A stretch of DNA of 64,000 bases from Protea cynaroides (Eukaryota > Streptophyta > Magnoliopsida > Proteales > Proteaceae), in assembly GCA_028583415.1 (NCBI GenBank), contig CM053272.1:40100199-40164198 (forward strand), read 5' to 3'. A program made the position numbers and the translations under genes. Below are positions 12,850-24,481 of this stretch, in pieces. Positions within the stretch are counted from its first letter, which is position 1. Each line of letters starts with the position of its first letter. The notes beneath the pieces were generated by a model. It had not been told where the DNA came from and made no database searches. It saw nothing but the letters and a program-made list of their open reading frames with translations.

Positions 12850-13560
12850 ATACTGTTACATAAAGGCAACTAGATCGAAGGTGATTCGATCCGGTAATGG
12901 ACTCTCATGATAAGGTTTCTTTCAGGGTACTATCTTAGGACGATTCATGCCATTAAATAGATTCTTATCTGTGATAACAGAAAGGGTATGCCGTATATTG
13001 AGGCATATTTTCTGTTGTTGTTCGATGTCAGTCTGGTTGTTGGTTTGATCAATGTTATGACAATTTGTTTGAATAATTAGATTCCATGGCCACATTAGTT
13101 GATGATAGTCTTGTAAATTAATGTAGCCAAAGTGGGAGACTGTTAGATTTATTTTAAAATCTAATTGGTCAATATTATTTACTTGTTTAATTTACTAGTG
13201 GGAGTCTGACATTATTTGATTGGTTGGTTTAAGCCATGGATTGTCAATTGTCAAAGATAGGACTTACCCTATTCATTGTGTGAATGAATTAGGGTTAGTG
13301 ATTATGTTATAAATACAAGAGTAGTGAGTCCCCGCAGTCACTGTTGAGATCTCTCCATCAGCACCCATAGCAAAGGAGAAAACAAATCCAGTAAAACGTT
13401 GTGGAAGACTCTTCTCAAGGGTTACCTCAAGTAATGGTTAGAAATCAATCGTCTGCAAGAGGTATGGAACATCTAACTGTTTATATTAATTTCTCTGTAT
13501 TCTATGTGTCTGTATGTGGGATAGAGTATGTAATGAAATCCTATCATTGTTATTCCAACA
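12850..13560 (+). mobile_element. Copia element 3' relic (internal end plus 3' LTR)
   Basis: The sequence at 12900-13140 parallels the segment just upstream of the 3' LTR of the Copia element at 52009-59953. Shared phrases include CGTATATTGAGG, GGCCACATTAGTTGATGATAGTCTTGTAA and the polypurine tract AAGTGGGAGA. A 420-bp LTR follows (13141-13560, TGTTAG...CCAACA), with a GTGGGAGTCTGA phrase like that of the 52-kb element. No primer-binding site follows 13560, so this is the 3' end; the 5' part is lost. It is a related but distinct subfamily. Confidence 0.65.
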
Positions 13561-13864
13561 CCCACAGTCTAGAATCAAAAAATAAGAATCGATTTTAATT
13601 GATTTGAGAGAGAATGTAGCAGAAACTTTCAAGGATGTAGCAGAAACTTTCAAGGAAGCTAAATGAGATTTTAATGGCGATTGTGTTTTGAGTGATTTAT
13701 ACTTTCTGAATCTCATTGACTTTGAGTCTGATCACATCATGGTATGAAGATCTCTGTATCTGTAATGGAGAAAACCTTAATTTCTCAAGTTTCTTCTTCC
13801 TCATTTGGAACCCAAAGCAAACCATCTGAAACGATTTCCTCTTCCTCAATCTCCTTTATCTTTC

Positions 13865-13912
<48 letters not shown>

Positions 13913-16717
13913 AGTTTCTTCTTCCTCTGCCTCTCTCTCTTTCTCTAAAACGTGCTAGGTTGAAAACTTAGACTGATATGTGATTATTTTAAATTCAAAA
14001 AGGGATATTTGATACGATGCAACTCAATTTAGTTATAACATTATACACCAATTGATTGTTTAGCGTCGGATCTGATACCCGCCACATGTTGCACATTCGC
14101 ACATTCGCACAAAGCAACCGTGTCTCCCGCATAAAGCCAGGCGGGAGACGATTTCTTTCCCATTTTAAGGGTTTAAGCAATTGCAAAATAAATAAAAAAA
14201 CATAAAAATTATTGGCAAAACTTTTCCAACAATATAAATGATTCACTCGTGAAATTAGGCTTATAGTTTCCTTGCCCCCTACGTTGAAGGTCTGAAGTGC
14301 CTTTGATCGTTCTCAAAGTCTCTCGTTTTCTCTGTGTAAGACATGTTCAGATTTTAAGAGAAAAAAAAAAAAGAAATGAAAAGAAAAAATATAATAATTT
14401 GTTTTCTTTAAAAATAAAAGCCCCATAAGGTCCAAAAGATTCATAATTTGAAGATGAAAAAATCCCTAACAAAAGGCATGAGTCGTAGGAAAAGATTCTC
14501 TGTAGTAAGGCCGAAGTGGCAGTGACGATTCTATCAACTCCAAGTGCATCGAGACGCATTATGATGCACTTTGAGTGGCCAGTAAAGACATCTCGATGCA
14601 CTTTGAATGATTAAAATCTTCATTGCCACTTCAACCTCACTATAGATGATCCCAATTACGAATAAGTGGATTCCCACAACCCTTCAACTCTACATACAAA
14701 AATAAACTCATAAAAAAAAACCAGAAGATGAAGGCTTCTAATGTCGAAAACCACTGCAGAGCTAGGATCAAAGTCTATTGCTCTCATGAATTTGAAAATT
14801 TTGTTTTATTTACTTTCAAACATAATTAAGAGAACAAAATTAATTTTAAAAATTAAAATACCTAACCAATTTATCATTGTTTCGAGAAAATTAAAAAAAA
14901 AAAAATCTGCCATGCTTCTAGAAACCTTGGGTAGACACTGACAGTCCCACCGAGTTTTTACTCATCTGGCTCCACGCCTTCGTACTTCAAGTCAATGAAG
15001 CCTACTGAACCCATAATTAGTTCGGCTCAGCTCAGTAATCTCGTTGCCATAAGCAATCAGTAAATCCATGAGTGTCGGTCAAATGAATGTGGGTGGGTTC
15101 CTTGGAACATATATATAATATAAAAGAGTGGGACAAGACAGATTGCTCGCCCTTCTACCACACGCCTTCAACCAATAGAAATCGACCACGAAGTCGATGT
15201 CGTAGCCTTTCATTTGTATCCACTCACTTTGATACTCATTCAAAAGATAAACATTTAACTATGTAAGGACGCATCATGAACCTTAGAAAAATGAAAACAG
15301 CTACGTGTCAAAATGTGGACTGATAATTTTCAAAAATAAAAAATACTTATTAGGTTTAAATATTCGCCAAAAGTTTTTTTTGACTTTTGTCACTTCCCGC
15401 ATCAGACAGCGTTTGTGTTACGTGCAGGATAATAAATATTTTCACTGAAAAAGTACCAAAGTACAACCTACCCCTTTGAACCCTACCATACAGTAACCCC
15501 TCCAACCTTATATTCGTTAGACGCTCACGCTAGGTAGATAAATCTTAACAAATTGGAGCCAAAAATAAAATTGACCACAGAATTTTTTATGCACGGTCGT
15601 TCAGATTATGTTTGGATGTTTAAGAAAAGAGAAACATGATAACGATGAGGTAGGGCGGATGATTGTAACTTTCTCATATTGCCTGATAAGGTATTGTTCA
15701 ATTTTGAGCCTAAATCTGGTGGGCCGCCAGCCCAAGTTGCACCCCTTGATGGTGTCTATAAACACAGGCCGTGGAGTTTTACCCAAAAAAAGAAAAAAAA
15801 AAGGCCATGGAGAGAAGATCTTCTGGGGGTCTCCAATGAAAGAATAGAGTATGAAAGGAAACCATCATTTTTTTTTTATCTAAAAGGAACCATCATTTTT
15901 GTTTATGGGAAGTTCTTATTCTATCTAAAAGGAGGTGGTTTCTCCTTGTCAGGTTGGACTTTAAATTGGCTTCAAAAGAGTTCAAAAAGGTGTGAATGCA
16001 TTAGATTTTGGTAGAGGTTTGGTGAGATGATTTGAAGAATGAGTTTAATCAGAGTTTGGATTGTGTTTTTGCTGATTCTTCGAGTTTCGGGATTAATTGA
16101 CTTGTTTTGTAAATTTTGATGGGGAGTATAGTAGGTTGGGAGTGATGTTTTTGTAAAATTATTTATTCTTTATTTTTTTTTTTGGGTTTTCTTTTTCCAA
16201 ATAAAAATTATCAGAGAAGAAAATTTTCAAGTAAAATCCTACAGTTTTTGTATTGATTTTATCTAATAAAGACTTTCCTTCAATGTGATTTTTAATTGAA
16301 AATGAATAGAATTTCAATGAAATTTTTTTCTCTTTTATTATCGTAAAAAAAAAAAAAAAAAAAGTAAGAGGACTGGGCTTCCATATGCTTTGGGCCATAT
16401 TTATTAATGACATATCCATAAAAAAATGTTTGGCATGCGTTTAAAAACAAATGACAACCCATTTATGGAAAACTTATCAACCGTTACTCACCCATTTTTT
16501 TTAGATCTTCTTCATGACACCGGCTTGTGTCAATGGCCATTGACATTGATTCTTTTTTACATGTTGTCGTTGGGCCATCATGGGAACCTCGAATACATAG
16601 GATATTATTGGTATTTGGATGAGGGAGGGGGTTTAGGTTTTGTGGCGATCTAACATTTGATGTCAATAAGAATATTCCATTTCTTAATGAATAAAGAATA
16701 TTACAAATACTTTCACC
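13561..16717. other. Long spacer without recognised genes
   Basis: A (TC)n microsatellite (about 13868-13911) and A-rich runs are present. A short repeated phrase GATGCACTTTGA occurs at 14562 and 14596. No conserved protein, RNA gene or bounded transposon could be supported. The open frames at 13744-13971 and 15608-16014 are low-complexity or lack domains. Confidence 0.4.
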
Positions 16718-17185
16718 TAGGGGTATTAATGGGCCGGTTTGGGTTAAATCGGTGTCAGGTTTTATAGGGTCTGACCGAAAATGTCCATTAAGAGGTTCGG
16801 ACTGGGTGGGCTGCATTGTACACATTAACTAATAGGCCGGTCTAGTCTCTGATTGTTATCAGACTTACCTTATCGGGTTGTTATCTGGTTAATTTGGGCT
16901 TTCGGATTGAAAACCCTGTTGGAAACCCGTTAAGGCCATCCAAAATGGTGAAGTAGTGAAGCTAGACTTTAATATTCGGTTTAAATGGGTTTGGTTTGGG
17001 CCATTATCGGGTTCAAACTCATTGGTTTATTTTTCAGGCCGGTTTTGGGCTAGGCCAGACTAGACCAAGGCCGGTAGGATATGCCATACATTAATCCGAA
17101 ACATGTTCGGTAACAGTTCAGTCAGGATTGGTTTCGGGCCGGCTTAGTCTGAGCTATCGGTTTGGTCCCAAAATTGACACTCCTA
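16718..17185. mobile_element. hAT-like non-autonomous element (TAGGGGTATTAA...TTGACACTCCTA)
   Basis: Terminal inverted repeats TAGGGGTATTAATGGGCC and ...AAATTGACACTCCTA enclose 468 bp full of reiterated GGTTTGGG, CGGGTT and GGCCGG strings. Flanking octamers CTTTCACC and GTTTCATC agree at 6 of 8 positions, a decayed 8-bp target duplication. There is no transposase frame. It belongs with the other GGCCCGG-rich elements in the window. Confidence 0.6.
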
Positions 17186-17394
17186 GTTTCATCTAACAAG
17201 ATCCATAATTTCTAATGTGTCAGTGCCCATGAAAGGTTGGTTATGCTAACAAGGCCCATGCTTGAGCAGGGGTTGGTCGATCGGTTGGTAGGGAGTTGCG
17301 GATATAGGGGGCTGGGAGTTGTAGGAGGAAGGGGATGAGTCCAGGGATGGAGGCGGGAGTTGTATTAAGGGCAAGGTAGGGTCGGGGGAGGGAG

Positions 17395-17462
17395 ATGGGG
17401 TGGGTAGGGGGGGGGGGGGGGGGAGGGGGAGGGGGGAGGGAGGGAGGGAGGGAGGGAGGGGT
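17395..17462. repeat. Poly-G and (GGGA)n microsatellite
   Basis: A run of at least 14 G is followed by imperfect GGGA tandem repeats. The proline-rich and glycine-rich open frames across it on both strands are artefacts of this composition. Confidence 0.85.
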
Positions 17463-17489
17463 CAAAGCCAGCAAGGGAGTACTGGAGAG

Positions 17490-17925
17490 TAGGGATGTAA
17501 ACGGATTGAATTCAAACAAGATACATTACTATCCGAATTCGAATCCAGTTATCCACTATCATATCCAAATTCCGACGGATATATAAAAATCAAATTAGAT
17601 TTTTAATTGGATATCCGGTTAAAATCCGATTCGAAATCGAAAAATGGAATTAGAATACAAATTGCAAGGCAAAAGAAAGAAAACTCTAGTTTAAAACAAA
17701 TATATAACCTATCATAAGAAAATAAGAGGCGGAACCTTAAATGACTATATAAACATTAAGGATATATGCGTCTTAACACTAGGCTAAATGGAGTGGGTAT
17801 AATCCTACCCATTTGACTGATATCCGAATCGGCCTCCGAATTCGACATTAGTTTTCGAATTCAAATTCGAATTGAATCCAAATTCGAATCAAATCCAAAT
17901 TTATAGCTATCCATTTACACTCTTA
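17490..17925. mobile_element. hAT-like MITE (TAGGGATGTAAACGG...CCATTTACACTCTTA)
   Basis: Inverted termini TAGGGATGTAAACGGAT and ATCCATTTACACTCTTA bound 436 bp. Subterminal ATTCGAATTC / ATATCCG reiterations are at both ends. GGAGAG flanks both sides, compatible with a decayed 8-bp duplication. There is no coding content. Confidence 0.6.
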
Positions 17926-18405
17926 GGAGAGACGAAGAGAGACCAACAGGAGGGCAGAAGGAAAGCAAGAGAGGGAGTGGAGAAAATTACAAAAAAAAAA
18001 TCGTCATTTAAAGAGAAATATAATTAAGGTCAAAAAGGTAAAAATCGAACGGTTACAAGTTTACAACAAGCACTAACAAACAGATTTTTCCTATATTAGA
18101 AGCCAAAAATAGTTTTTTAACTTTAAAATTTAAAGGGTGCAACTCATTAAACTCATTAAAATGTGATGAACTAAGAAATTGTAATTTTCTCTTCATTGCA
18201 TTCGCAAAAGTGTGTGTGTGTGTTTTTTCTTTCTTTTTAAAACCCAAAAGTTAATTAAGGTAAGGATGAAACAGGATTTTCCAAGTCAAAAATTTTTTTT
18301 ATGACTTTTTCATTATATCATCATTAAAGTTTTCGTTGTTATTATATATAGTTTTTGAATAAATATATAAAATGATAAGATTTATCTCATTGGAAAAAAA
18401 TCATA

Positions 18406-19658
18406 AGGTAAATTTCTCCTACCTTTCCTCCAGGAATCCTAAAAGGTTATCACCCCCTAATTTGACTTGTAATGTCTCCCACCTCTTCTGTTTTTTGAAA
18501 ATAATCTCTCATTCAATTTGATGATGTCATTCATCATCACCAGTATTTTTTGGACTATTATATCTTCAGATTGATTTAAAAGAGATTTTATTAAAATTGT
18601 TTAATCCAAGTTAATTTTATTAAAAAATTAAAAAAAACGTGATATTTTAATTTAGAAAGGAGAAATCGGGAGAGGTGAGTAATGATTGAGAAAGAAAAGA
18701 TGAAGGTGAGATGGGTTCATCCAGAGTTCGCGGAAAAGAAGAAGAAGCTAGGTGAGTGGGGAAAAAAAAAAGAGGAGTGAGAAAGAATGAATTGGAAGAT
18801 GAAAAGAGAGAGGGTTTGGGGGTCTCAACCGTATCCTTTGCATCTCTGCAAGCTGTGCCTTCAACCCCAATAACAGGTGGGAGATTCTTCCTTATCAGCA
18901 TCAATGAAGGCCATTAACAAATTCAGAGGAATCAAGATGCAAGTAAGAATGAGATTTTTTTTAAGAAGAGACGGGGATAAAGATTATGAGATTTATTTTA
19001 AGAAGAGACGGGGATAAAGATTCATCAATGGATGAAATGGCCATTAATCAAAACTTAACAGGAAAAAAAGGGAAAGAAAACAAAATCTACTTGATTTGTT
19101 CATTGATGACGGCAGCGATGGAAACAGATGATCAAACTTACAAGAGAAAGAAACGCAGGGATGCAAAGATGGGGAAGGAGAGAGATGCGAAGGATACGGT
19201 TAAGACCCCCAAACCCTCCCTCTCTTTTCTTCTTCCAATTGATTCTTTCTCACTCCTCTTTTTTTTTTTCCCACTCACCTGGCTTCTTCTTCTTCTTCGA
19301 GAACTTAGGCCGAACCCATTTCACCTTCGTCTTTTCTTTCTCAGTCATTACTCACCTCTCTCGATTTCTCCCTCCTAAATTAAAATATCACGTTTTCTAT
19401 TTTCTTTTATTTTTATTTTTTTAATAAAATTAAATTGGATTAAACAATTTTAATAAAATCTCTTTTAAATCATTCAGAGGGTATAATAGTCTAAAAAATA
19501 CTGATGATGATGAATGACATCACCAAATTTTAATGAGAGAGATTATTTTCAAAAGCAAAGGAGGTGGGAGACATTACAAGTCAAGTGGGGGGGGGGGGGG
19601 TGGGGTGGGGGTAGTAGCCTTTTAGGATTCTTAAAGGGGAGGTGGGAGAAATTTACCC
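18406..19658. mobile_element. Mutator-like element with very long TIRs
   Basis: A 1253-bp element is bounded by a perfect 9-bp target duplication AAAATCATA (18397-18405 and 19659-19667), the hallmark of MULEs. Left arm (18406 to ~18850) and right arm (~19190 to 19658) are inverted copies of about 450 bp with scattered substitutions and indels, starting GGTAAATTTCTCC / GGAGAAATTTACC. The middle has a 31-bp direct repeat (TTTTAAGAAGAGACGGGGATAAAGATT at about 18958-18985 and 18994-19022). No MURA transposase is visible. The open frames at 18986-19424 and 18647-18904 fall in the arms and have no recognised domain. Confidence 0.85.
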
Positions 19659-19954
19659 AAAATCATATAACATATAGAATGAGGGGAGACTGGCTCACCT
19701 GCATGTTGCATGTACTGATATACACTCTTGACCCGGCACACACGTACCAGTTGTTGACATAAATGTCCTTATCTTTCAAGTATGCTTCTTACTAGACACT
19801 TGCAGTGGCCCGTTGTCTAGCACGACAATTGCCGTTGCTTTGTGTGAGTTGACTTTGCTTTGGAAATTGTGTGTTTGATTCCTCAGGCCACATTTTATGT
19901 CTACAGAAATTTTCTGCCCCATGCCTTCCCTGCCCTTTGGAGCCCCACTTTCTC

Positions 19955-20419
19955 TAAGAGTGTTAAATGATGCAGTTCGGTTTTGATTCAATATATAATG
20001 CGTAAAATCAAAAGTGAACCTTTTATTAAATGGTATCAAAATCTTATCAAAACCGATTATTAATCAGTCTAAGTTTTTTTATTTTTCATGGTTCCATTGG
20101 CTAGAGCGAGAGGAGGAGACTTAGGAACAAAGGAGAGGGAAAGCCAAATAAAACATTAGAATATTTTTATTCATATGTAAAAGTGGATTTACTATTTAGA
20201 AGTATGCAACATGGAAAACATTAAGATAAATATATTTCCACAAATATAGACACTTAGCACTAGGGATTCAAGTTAAGGTTTAATCGGTTCCAAATAGTCC
20301 TTTTAAACTGTCATTTTTTAAACCAAAATTGAATCGATTAATAATTTGTTTCATGGTTTCTGTTTAAATGGTTCGATTCAATTTTGGTACATGGTTTGGT
20401 TTCATCTTTGACACCCTTA
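19955..20419. mobile_element. hAT-like non-autonomous element (AACCGATTATTAATC type)
   Basis: It begins TAAGAGTGTTAAATG and ends TTTGACACCCTTA, with many CGGTTTTGATT / AATCGATTAAT motifs. The body from about 20060 matches 30485-30862 closely enough to be one family (shared AAAGTGGA, GGTTTAATCG, GGTTCCAAATAGTC). The flanking octamers agree only partly. Confidence 0.5.
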
Positions 20420-20619
20420 CCTTCTGGTGATGGTGGATAATGAACCAAAAAAGAAAAAAAGAGACCAAAGTCATTTATGTCAATAACTAGGTCGTGTATC
20501 AGGTCAAGAGCCTACATGCACGTACATGCAGAGATGAGCATCACAATGAGTGTTGGATCAAGATGGCGAGACTTCAATGTGACACAAGAATAGTATTCCA
20601 TAGGGTGGTCGAATATTTA

Positions 20620-20785
20620 CAAACCGTTACCCTACTTTGGGTCCTTTAAAGTCAGCCCAGGCCCAAAACAAACCTTCAACCTTAGCCCTACTTTGTTAGG
20701 GTTCACTGCCTTACCTGATTGACCCTGATTGGGTTGGGCCAGATCGGGTTGACCACGAGTGATCCTGATTAGCCCTGATTGATAA
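20620..20785. mobile_element. hAT-like element fragment (CCCTGATTG repeats)
   Basis: This short stretch of TGACCCTGATTGGGTTGGGCC-type reiteration resembles the interior of the complete element at 46900-47509. No termini or target duplication were found. Confidence 0.35.
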
Positions 20786-21022
20786 CACTGTGCAATCCAT
20801 TTTGGGAGGGAAAGACAAGAACAAGGGAGGTGGGCATAAAGCAATCAGGGTGAGAAAGATACAAAAAACAAGAAAGCGAAGGGAATTGGTCAGAAAACAG
20901 ACCTGGTAATCTCCAATGCTATTGTGTATAAGAAGCATAAAGCAATGAGGAACTGCAAAAGGTAAAGGATCAAGGTCAGACAAAACAAGAAGTGGCCAGA
21001 GGATGTAAAGGAAGAAAATGAG

Positions 21023-21256
21023 GGATTCAAATCGTCTCCTCCCTGTACTTCAGGGAGGAGGGGCGGTGATCCCAGTGGATGGTCGCCGCGTGGCGGTTGG
21101 ATGAATCAGATCCCTCCGTTCGAGCCGACACTCCCTTGTCGGCTCGACTTATCGGCTCGAACGGAGGGGTCGGATTCATCCGACCCCCACGCGGCGACCA
21201 TCCACTGGGGTCGCCGCCCCTCCTCCCGAACTACTGGGATAAGACAATTTGGATCC
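21023..21256. mobile_element. Hairpin MULE-type MITE with 9-bp TSD
   Basis: This 234-bp element can fold almost end to end. GGATTCAAATCGTCTC at the left pairs with GACAATTTGGATCC at the right, and the inner arms (GATGGTCGCCGCG, CCTCCGTTCGAGCCGA) are near-perfect inverted copies around a loop of under 20 bp at about 21130. GAAAATGAG occurs on both sides (21014-21022 and 21257-21265), a perfect 9-bp target duplication. It is GC-rich in an AT-rich setting. Removing it joins a longer acidic/lysine-rich reading frame around it (to ~21430), which has no recognised domain. Confidence 0.8.
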
Positions 21257-21563
21257 GAAAATGAGGGGGTGAATGAAAAGGATAGTGATTTGAATGACTT
21301 AGGAGACCATGAAACTGAGGAGAAGATGGAAGTTGAAATAGGGGAACCAAAGAATACCGAGAAGAAGAAGAATAAAGGGGGGTGTAATTCCATTCAAGAG
21401 CTCAATACACCTGGAAACTATGTAATGTAAGAAGTAAATACAATTACATTCCATCTATTGACATTGAGTACACCATAAAGAAGCTGCAGAGTCATGGACA
21501 TAGGGAAAGAAGTCCTAGAATACCTCCTATGTGTTTCATTTCTCTTCCTCCCTCTTCCTCCTA

Positions 21564-21872
21564 GGGCTCTCTTTGGTTTGTATTATATAATGTATTATGA
21601 GTTATTTGTGATAAATCAATTATGATAATAGATTATGAATAATAAATAATGACCGTTTGGTACCACTAAACATAATACATTATATAATGATAAATATAAA
21701 TAATCACTTAGTATATTATTCTAATAATGATAAACAGCTACTCATCTATTTGTAGATAATGAATTATATCGATTTATTTTAATTATAAATAGACATTATA
21801 AATCATACCAAACAATTATAAATTTTATAATATATTATATAATATATTATATAATACAAACCAAAGAGAGCC
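21564..21872. mobile_element. Tourist-like MITE, copy B (best-preserved termini)
   Basis: A 309-bp element with long inverted termini: GGGCTCTCTTTGGTTTGTA at the left and TACAAACCAAAGAGAGCC at the right, extending into ATTATATAATGTATTAT. TA(A) flanks it. It shares internal TAATGATAAACA and TATTTGTAG with copies A, C and D. Confidence 0.8.
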
Positions 21873-22908
21873 TAAGGTACAAGAGGGGATTAATCGTGTT
21901 TCTTTTTTCTCCTGTGAACCCGTGAGGTTTGAGGGTGATGATGGAGAACAACAGGGAGGCAGAGCGACGGGTGCATGAGTGAGGTTTAGGCATTTAAGGT
22001 TTGAGTTTTGAAAGTTTATATATAAAAAACTTAAATCCAAACTTGGCCATGTCAGGTCGAGGATGGGTTGATCGAGAATGGGTTTGAATGGATGGGGCCA
22101 AATTTGCAGTCCTAATTTTCAAGTCTCACTGGTAAAACATATGTTTTTTTTTCATTCATTTTCTTTGTTTGATAAAATGATAAACACTTCGCCTTCCATT
22201 GCAAAGGAAACTAATGGGAAAGCATTGAAATTAAATCAAAAAACTTTTGTAATTGTCGTATAATATGATTGACTGATGGTGAAATTAAATTAAAATCATT
22301 TGTAAATTTATTGAATTTTATTTCAGTTCGCAACTAAAGGCTTTGGATTTGAATAGAAAAATAAAGACGAAAAATATAATTGTCAAGTGTGTAAAAATTT
22401 TATGATAAATTTGCAAGTTACCTAAATTACAAAGCGAGAGCTATGCCAGCCCCTTATCTCCTTTGACACGCTCTCTCTTCCCATATCTCCTACTTAATGA
22501 TCTTCCATCACCTGCATCCAATTGGTTTGCCCTCTCCCATTCTTGTATCCCCAAGGCCGGCTAAAGACTAGGTCCGATTTTGTTTAATAAAATTTTATTT
22601 TATTTTTTTGATAAAAAAATGGCAGACGCATGGATCAAGCATCTTCATTCGGCGAAATGTCACCCATTTGTTTGGCAAGAAGATGAAAGAAATAAATAAG
22701 AAAACAAAAGTAATGATAATAAAGAACACAGAACAAAGAACAAAGAATATGTATCTTTCTCTCTTTTCTATCCAAATTTTTTTTTGCACAAACAAATACA
22801 GCCTTACGGCACACTATAGTTACAGAAGTTTCCTTTTTCTTTTTAAAATCAATTTCCCTTCTCTCCCCTGACTTCTATTTGCAGTTGAAGGGAACGAGCA
22901 TTCTACCT

Positions 22909-22975
22909 CTCCCAAATTGCCTCATGAACGATCCTGTGATTCATCTGAAAAGCCTCGTCGCAAACGCTACAGCCA
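22909..22975 (-). CDS. Possible second exon of the NFDEG small-protein gene
   Basis: On the minus strand an acceptor-like TTGGCTGTAG precedes an open stretch ending at a TAG. Joined to the AGCAG|GTAGG donor of the 23172-23462 frame it keeps phase and adds about 21 residues (ending HEAIWER). This is a reading by eye. The intron between would hold a 63-bp MITE. If the intron is not used, the first exon simply ends at its own TAG. Confidence 0.3.
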
Positions 22976-23036
22976 ATAGAGATCATCTAAACATTAACAC
23001 CGTATAAACAACAAACCCACACAACAGACAACATTA

Positions 23037-23099
23037 TGGTTATGTTTGGATGTCCAATTTTTTTTTTTTTTTTTCCTCCTTAACATCCAAACATAGCCA
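23037..23099. mobile_element. 63-bp Tourist-like mini-MITE
   Basis: TGGTTATGTTTGGATGT and ACATCCAAACATAGCCA are inverted repeats (one mismatch) around a T-rich loop. TTA flanks both sides (23034-23036 and 23100-23102). It lies just downstream of the small gene on the minus strand. Confidence 0.6.
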
Positions 23100-23171
23100 T
23101 TAATGGACTCTGATCTGAAACTGAAATCTCAGATCTTAATTCTCAAAAAAAAAAAAAAAATAGTTAGCAAC

Positions 23172-23462
23172 CTACCTGCTTGTGAAGTTTTCAGCCTCTA
23201 CACCCTCGTCGAAGTTCAGAGCATAGTCATATGAATCATAGTGAAACTCTGAGCGCTTGGGGTAGCAGCCGACCTTTCCTCTTCTCCCAAGAAAACACAT
23301 CCTGATAACATTCCAACACTTGTGGGCGCGTTTATGGTTGCGTTCCAGAACAGGAAAATGATTATATTCTTTGAGAACAGGGAGATAGGACGGAGACATC
23401 ACGCACCCAGACATCTGTGACAATCGCCTTCCTTGGCTCAAATTCTCCTCGATCCCTATCAT
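23172..23462 (-). CDS. Small plant protein with FHYDSYDYALNFDEG motif
   Basis: A 96-residue frame on the minus strand. The middle is basic (HKRAHKCW...GRRGKVGC). The C-terminal half carries the motif F-x-Y-D-x-x-x-Y-A-L-N-F-D-E-G, seen in a family of short, uncharacterised plant proteins and also in the 45561-45917 protein of this window. There is no signal peptide or membrane segment. A TATATATA box at 23522-23530 lies about 60 bp upstream of the start on the minus strand, which supports this start codon. The frame ends at a TAG that overlaps a good donor (AGCAG|GTAGG), so the true protein may continue into a second exon near 22975-22909. Function unknown. Confidence 0.6.
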   Translation of the reverse strand: MIGIEENLSQGRRLSQMSGCVMSPSYLPVLKEYNHFPVLERNHKRAHKCWNVIRMCFLGRRGKVGCYPKRSEFHYDSYDYALNFDEGVEAENFTSR

Positions 23463-23520
23463 TTTTTGATGATAGATGAAGCTTGAGGAGAGAAGGGCGA
23501 AGACTTATTTCTTTTTAAGT

Positions 23521-23530
23521 CATATATATA
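23521..23530 (-). promoter_or_regulatory. TATA box of the 23172-23462 gene
   Basis: A run of CATATATATA lies about 60 bp upstream of the minus-strand start codon, a normal plant TATA-to-start spacing for a short leader. Inferred from position only. Confidence 0.4.
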
Positions 23531-23699
23531 CCAATGCAAGTCCACGGAGCAGGTACAGTATGATGCATGTGCTTGTTAAAATGGCATTTTTCAGGCAACT
23601 GGAATGTGGAGTGGATCCTGAAAAATATCCGATTTATGGGCCCTATGCTATCACTATTAGTTCGGATCATTTTACAATTCAACCCTTTCAGATTTAAAT

Positions 23700-24481
23700 A
23701 GGAAAATTTTCTTTTCTTCTGATAATACCCCTACAATTATTTGTAAAATCACGGGACCTTAAGGTGAAGATATCCCTCTTTACCGTGGGTGAAGGAAAAC
23801 TCAGTTTTTAATTTATTAGGAATAAGGTTATATTGTTATGGTTCATTCACATTAACATCGAATTGAAAAAAAAATCTGACAAATCCAGTATAAGTAGGAA
23901 GAACGTACAAGACAATGATTGATGATGATGGCATTCGTCATATCATCTTAGTAAACAAGGGGAGTATGGCATGCTCTACCTCACCTTCGTTGTGCCAAGG
24001 TTTAGTCGACGGGTTAGCTTTTTTATTATACATTTAGGAAAGGGAAAGATTAAGATCTGGTTGTGGCGTTCTAATGGGCTTATATAATCTTTCTTATGGT
24101 GTTATTCGCATTCATTCATCAACCTTTTTCTTATTGACATCTCACAAGATGTTAAAATGATTTAATTCCTTATTTTTACCCTCTTAATATGATATTCTTG
24201 TTTATTTGGTGAGATTATTTTTTGTCATTTTATATGTCTATTCGAAAATCGGTGCAAGAATAACAACCCTTGATAATGACATAATGATGGACCACTTTTA
24301 AAAATTTTGTGAAAAAAAGTAAGTGCAACCTCTCTTCAAACTGCCTATATATGATAAAATTTCATAATTAACTTTTGAGAATAAAACAAAGAATATTTAA
24401 AAGAAAATATTATATCTCAAATGCACCTATAGCAATATCATTTAATCACTATATATATAAAATACGAAATTAAATAGGAAG
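23700..24481. other. AT-rich spacer
   Basis: No gene, RNA or bounded transposon was recognised up to the solo LTR. Its last five bases are the left copy of the GGAAG target duplication. Confidence 0.4.

Noticed and set aside
17241..17586. Polyproline and polyglycine frames
   Set aside because: They cross the poly-G/(GGGA)n microsatellite.
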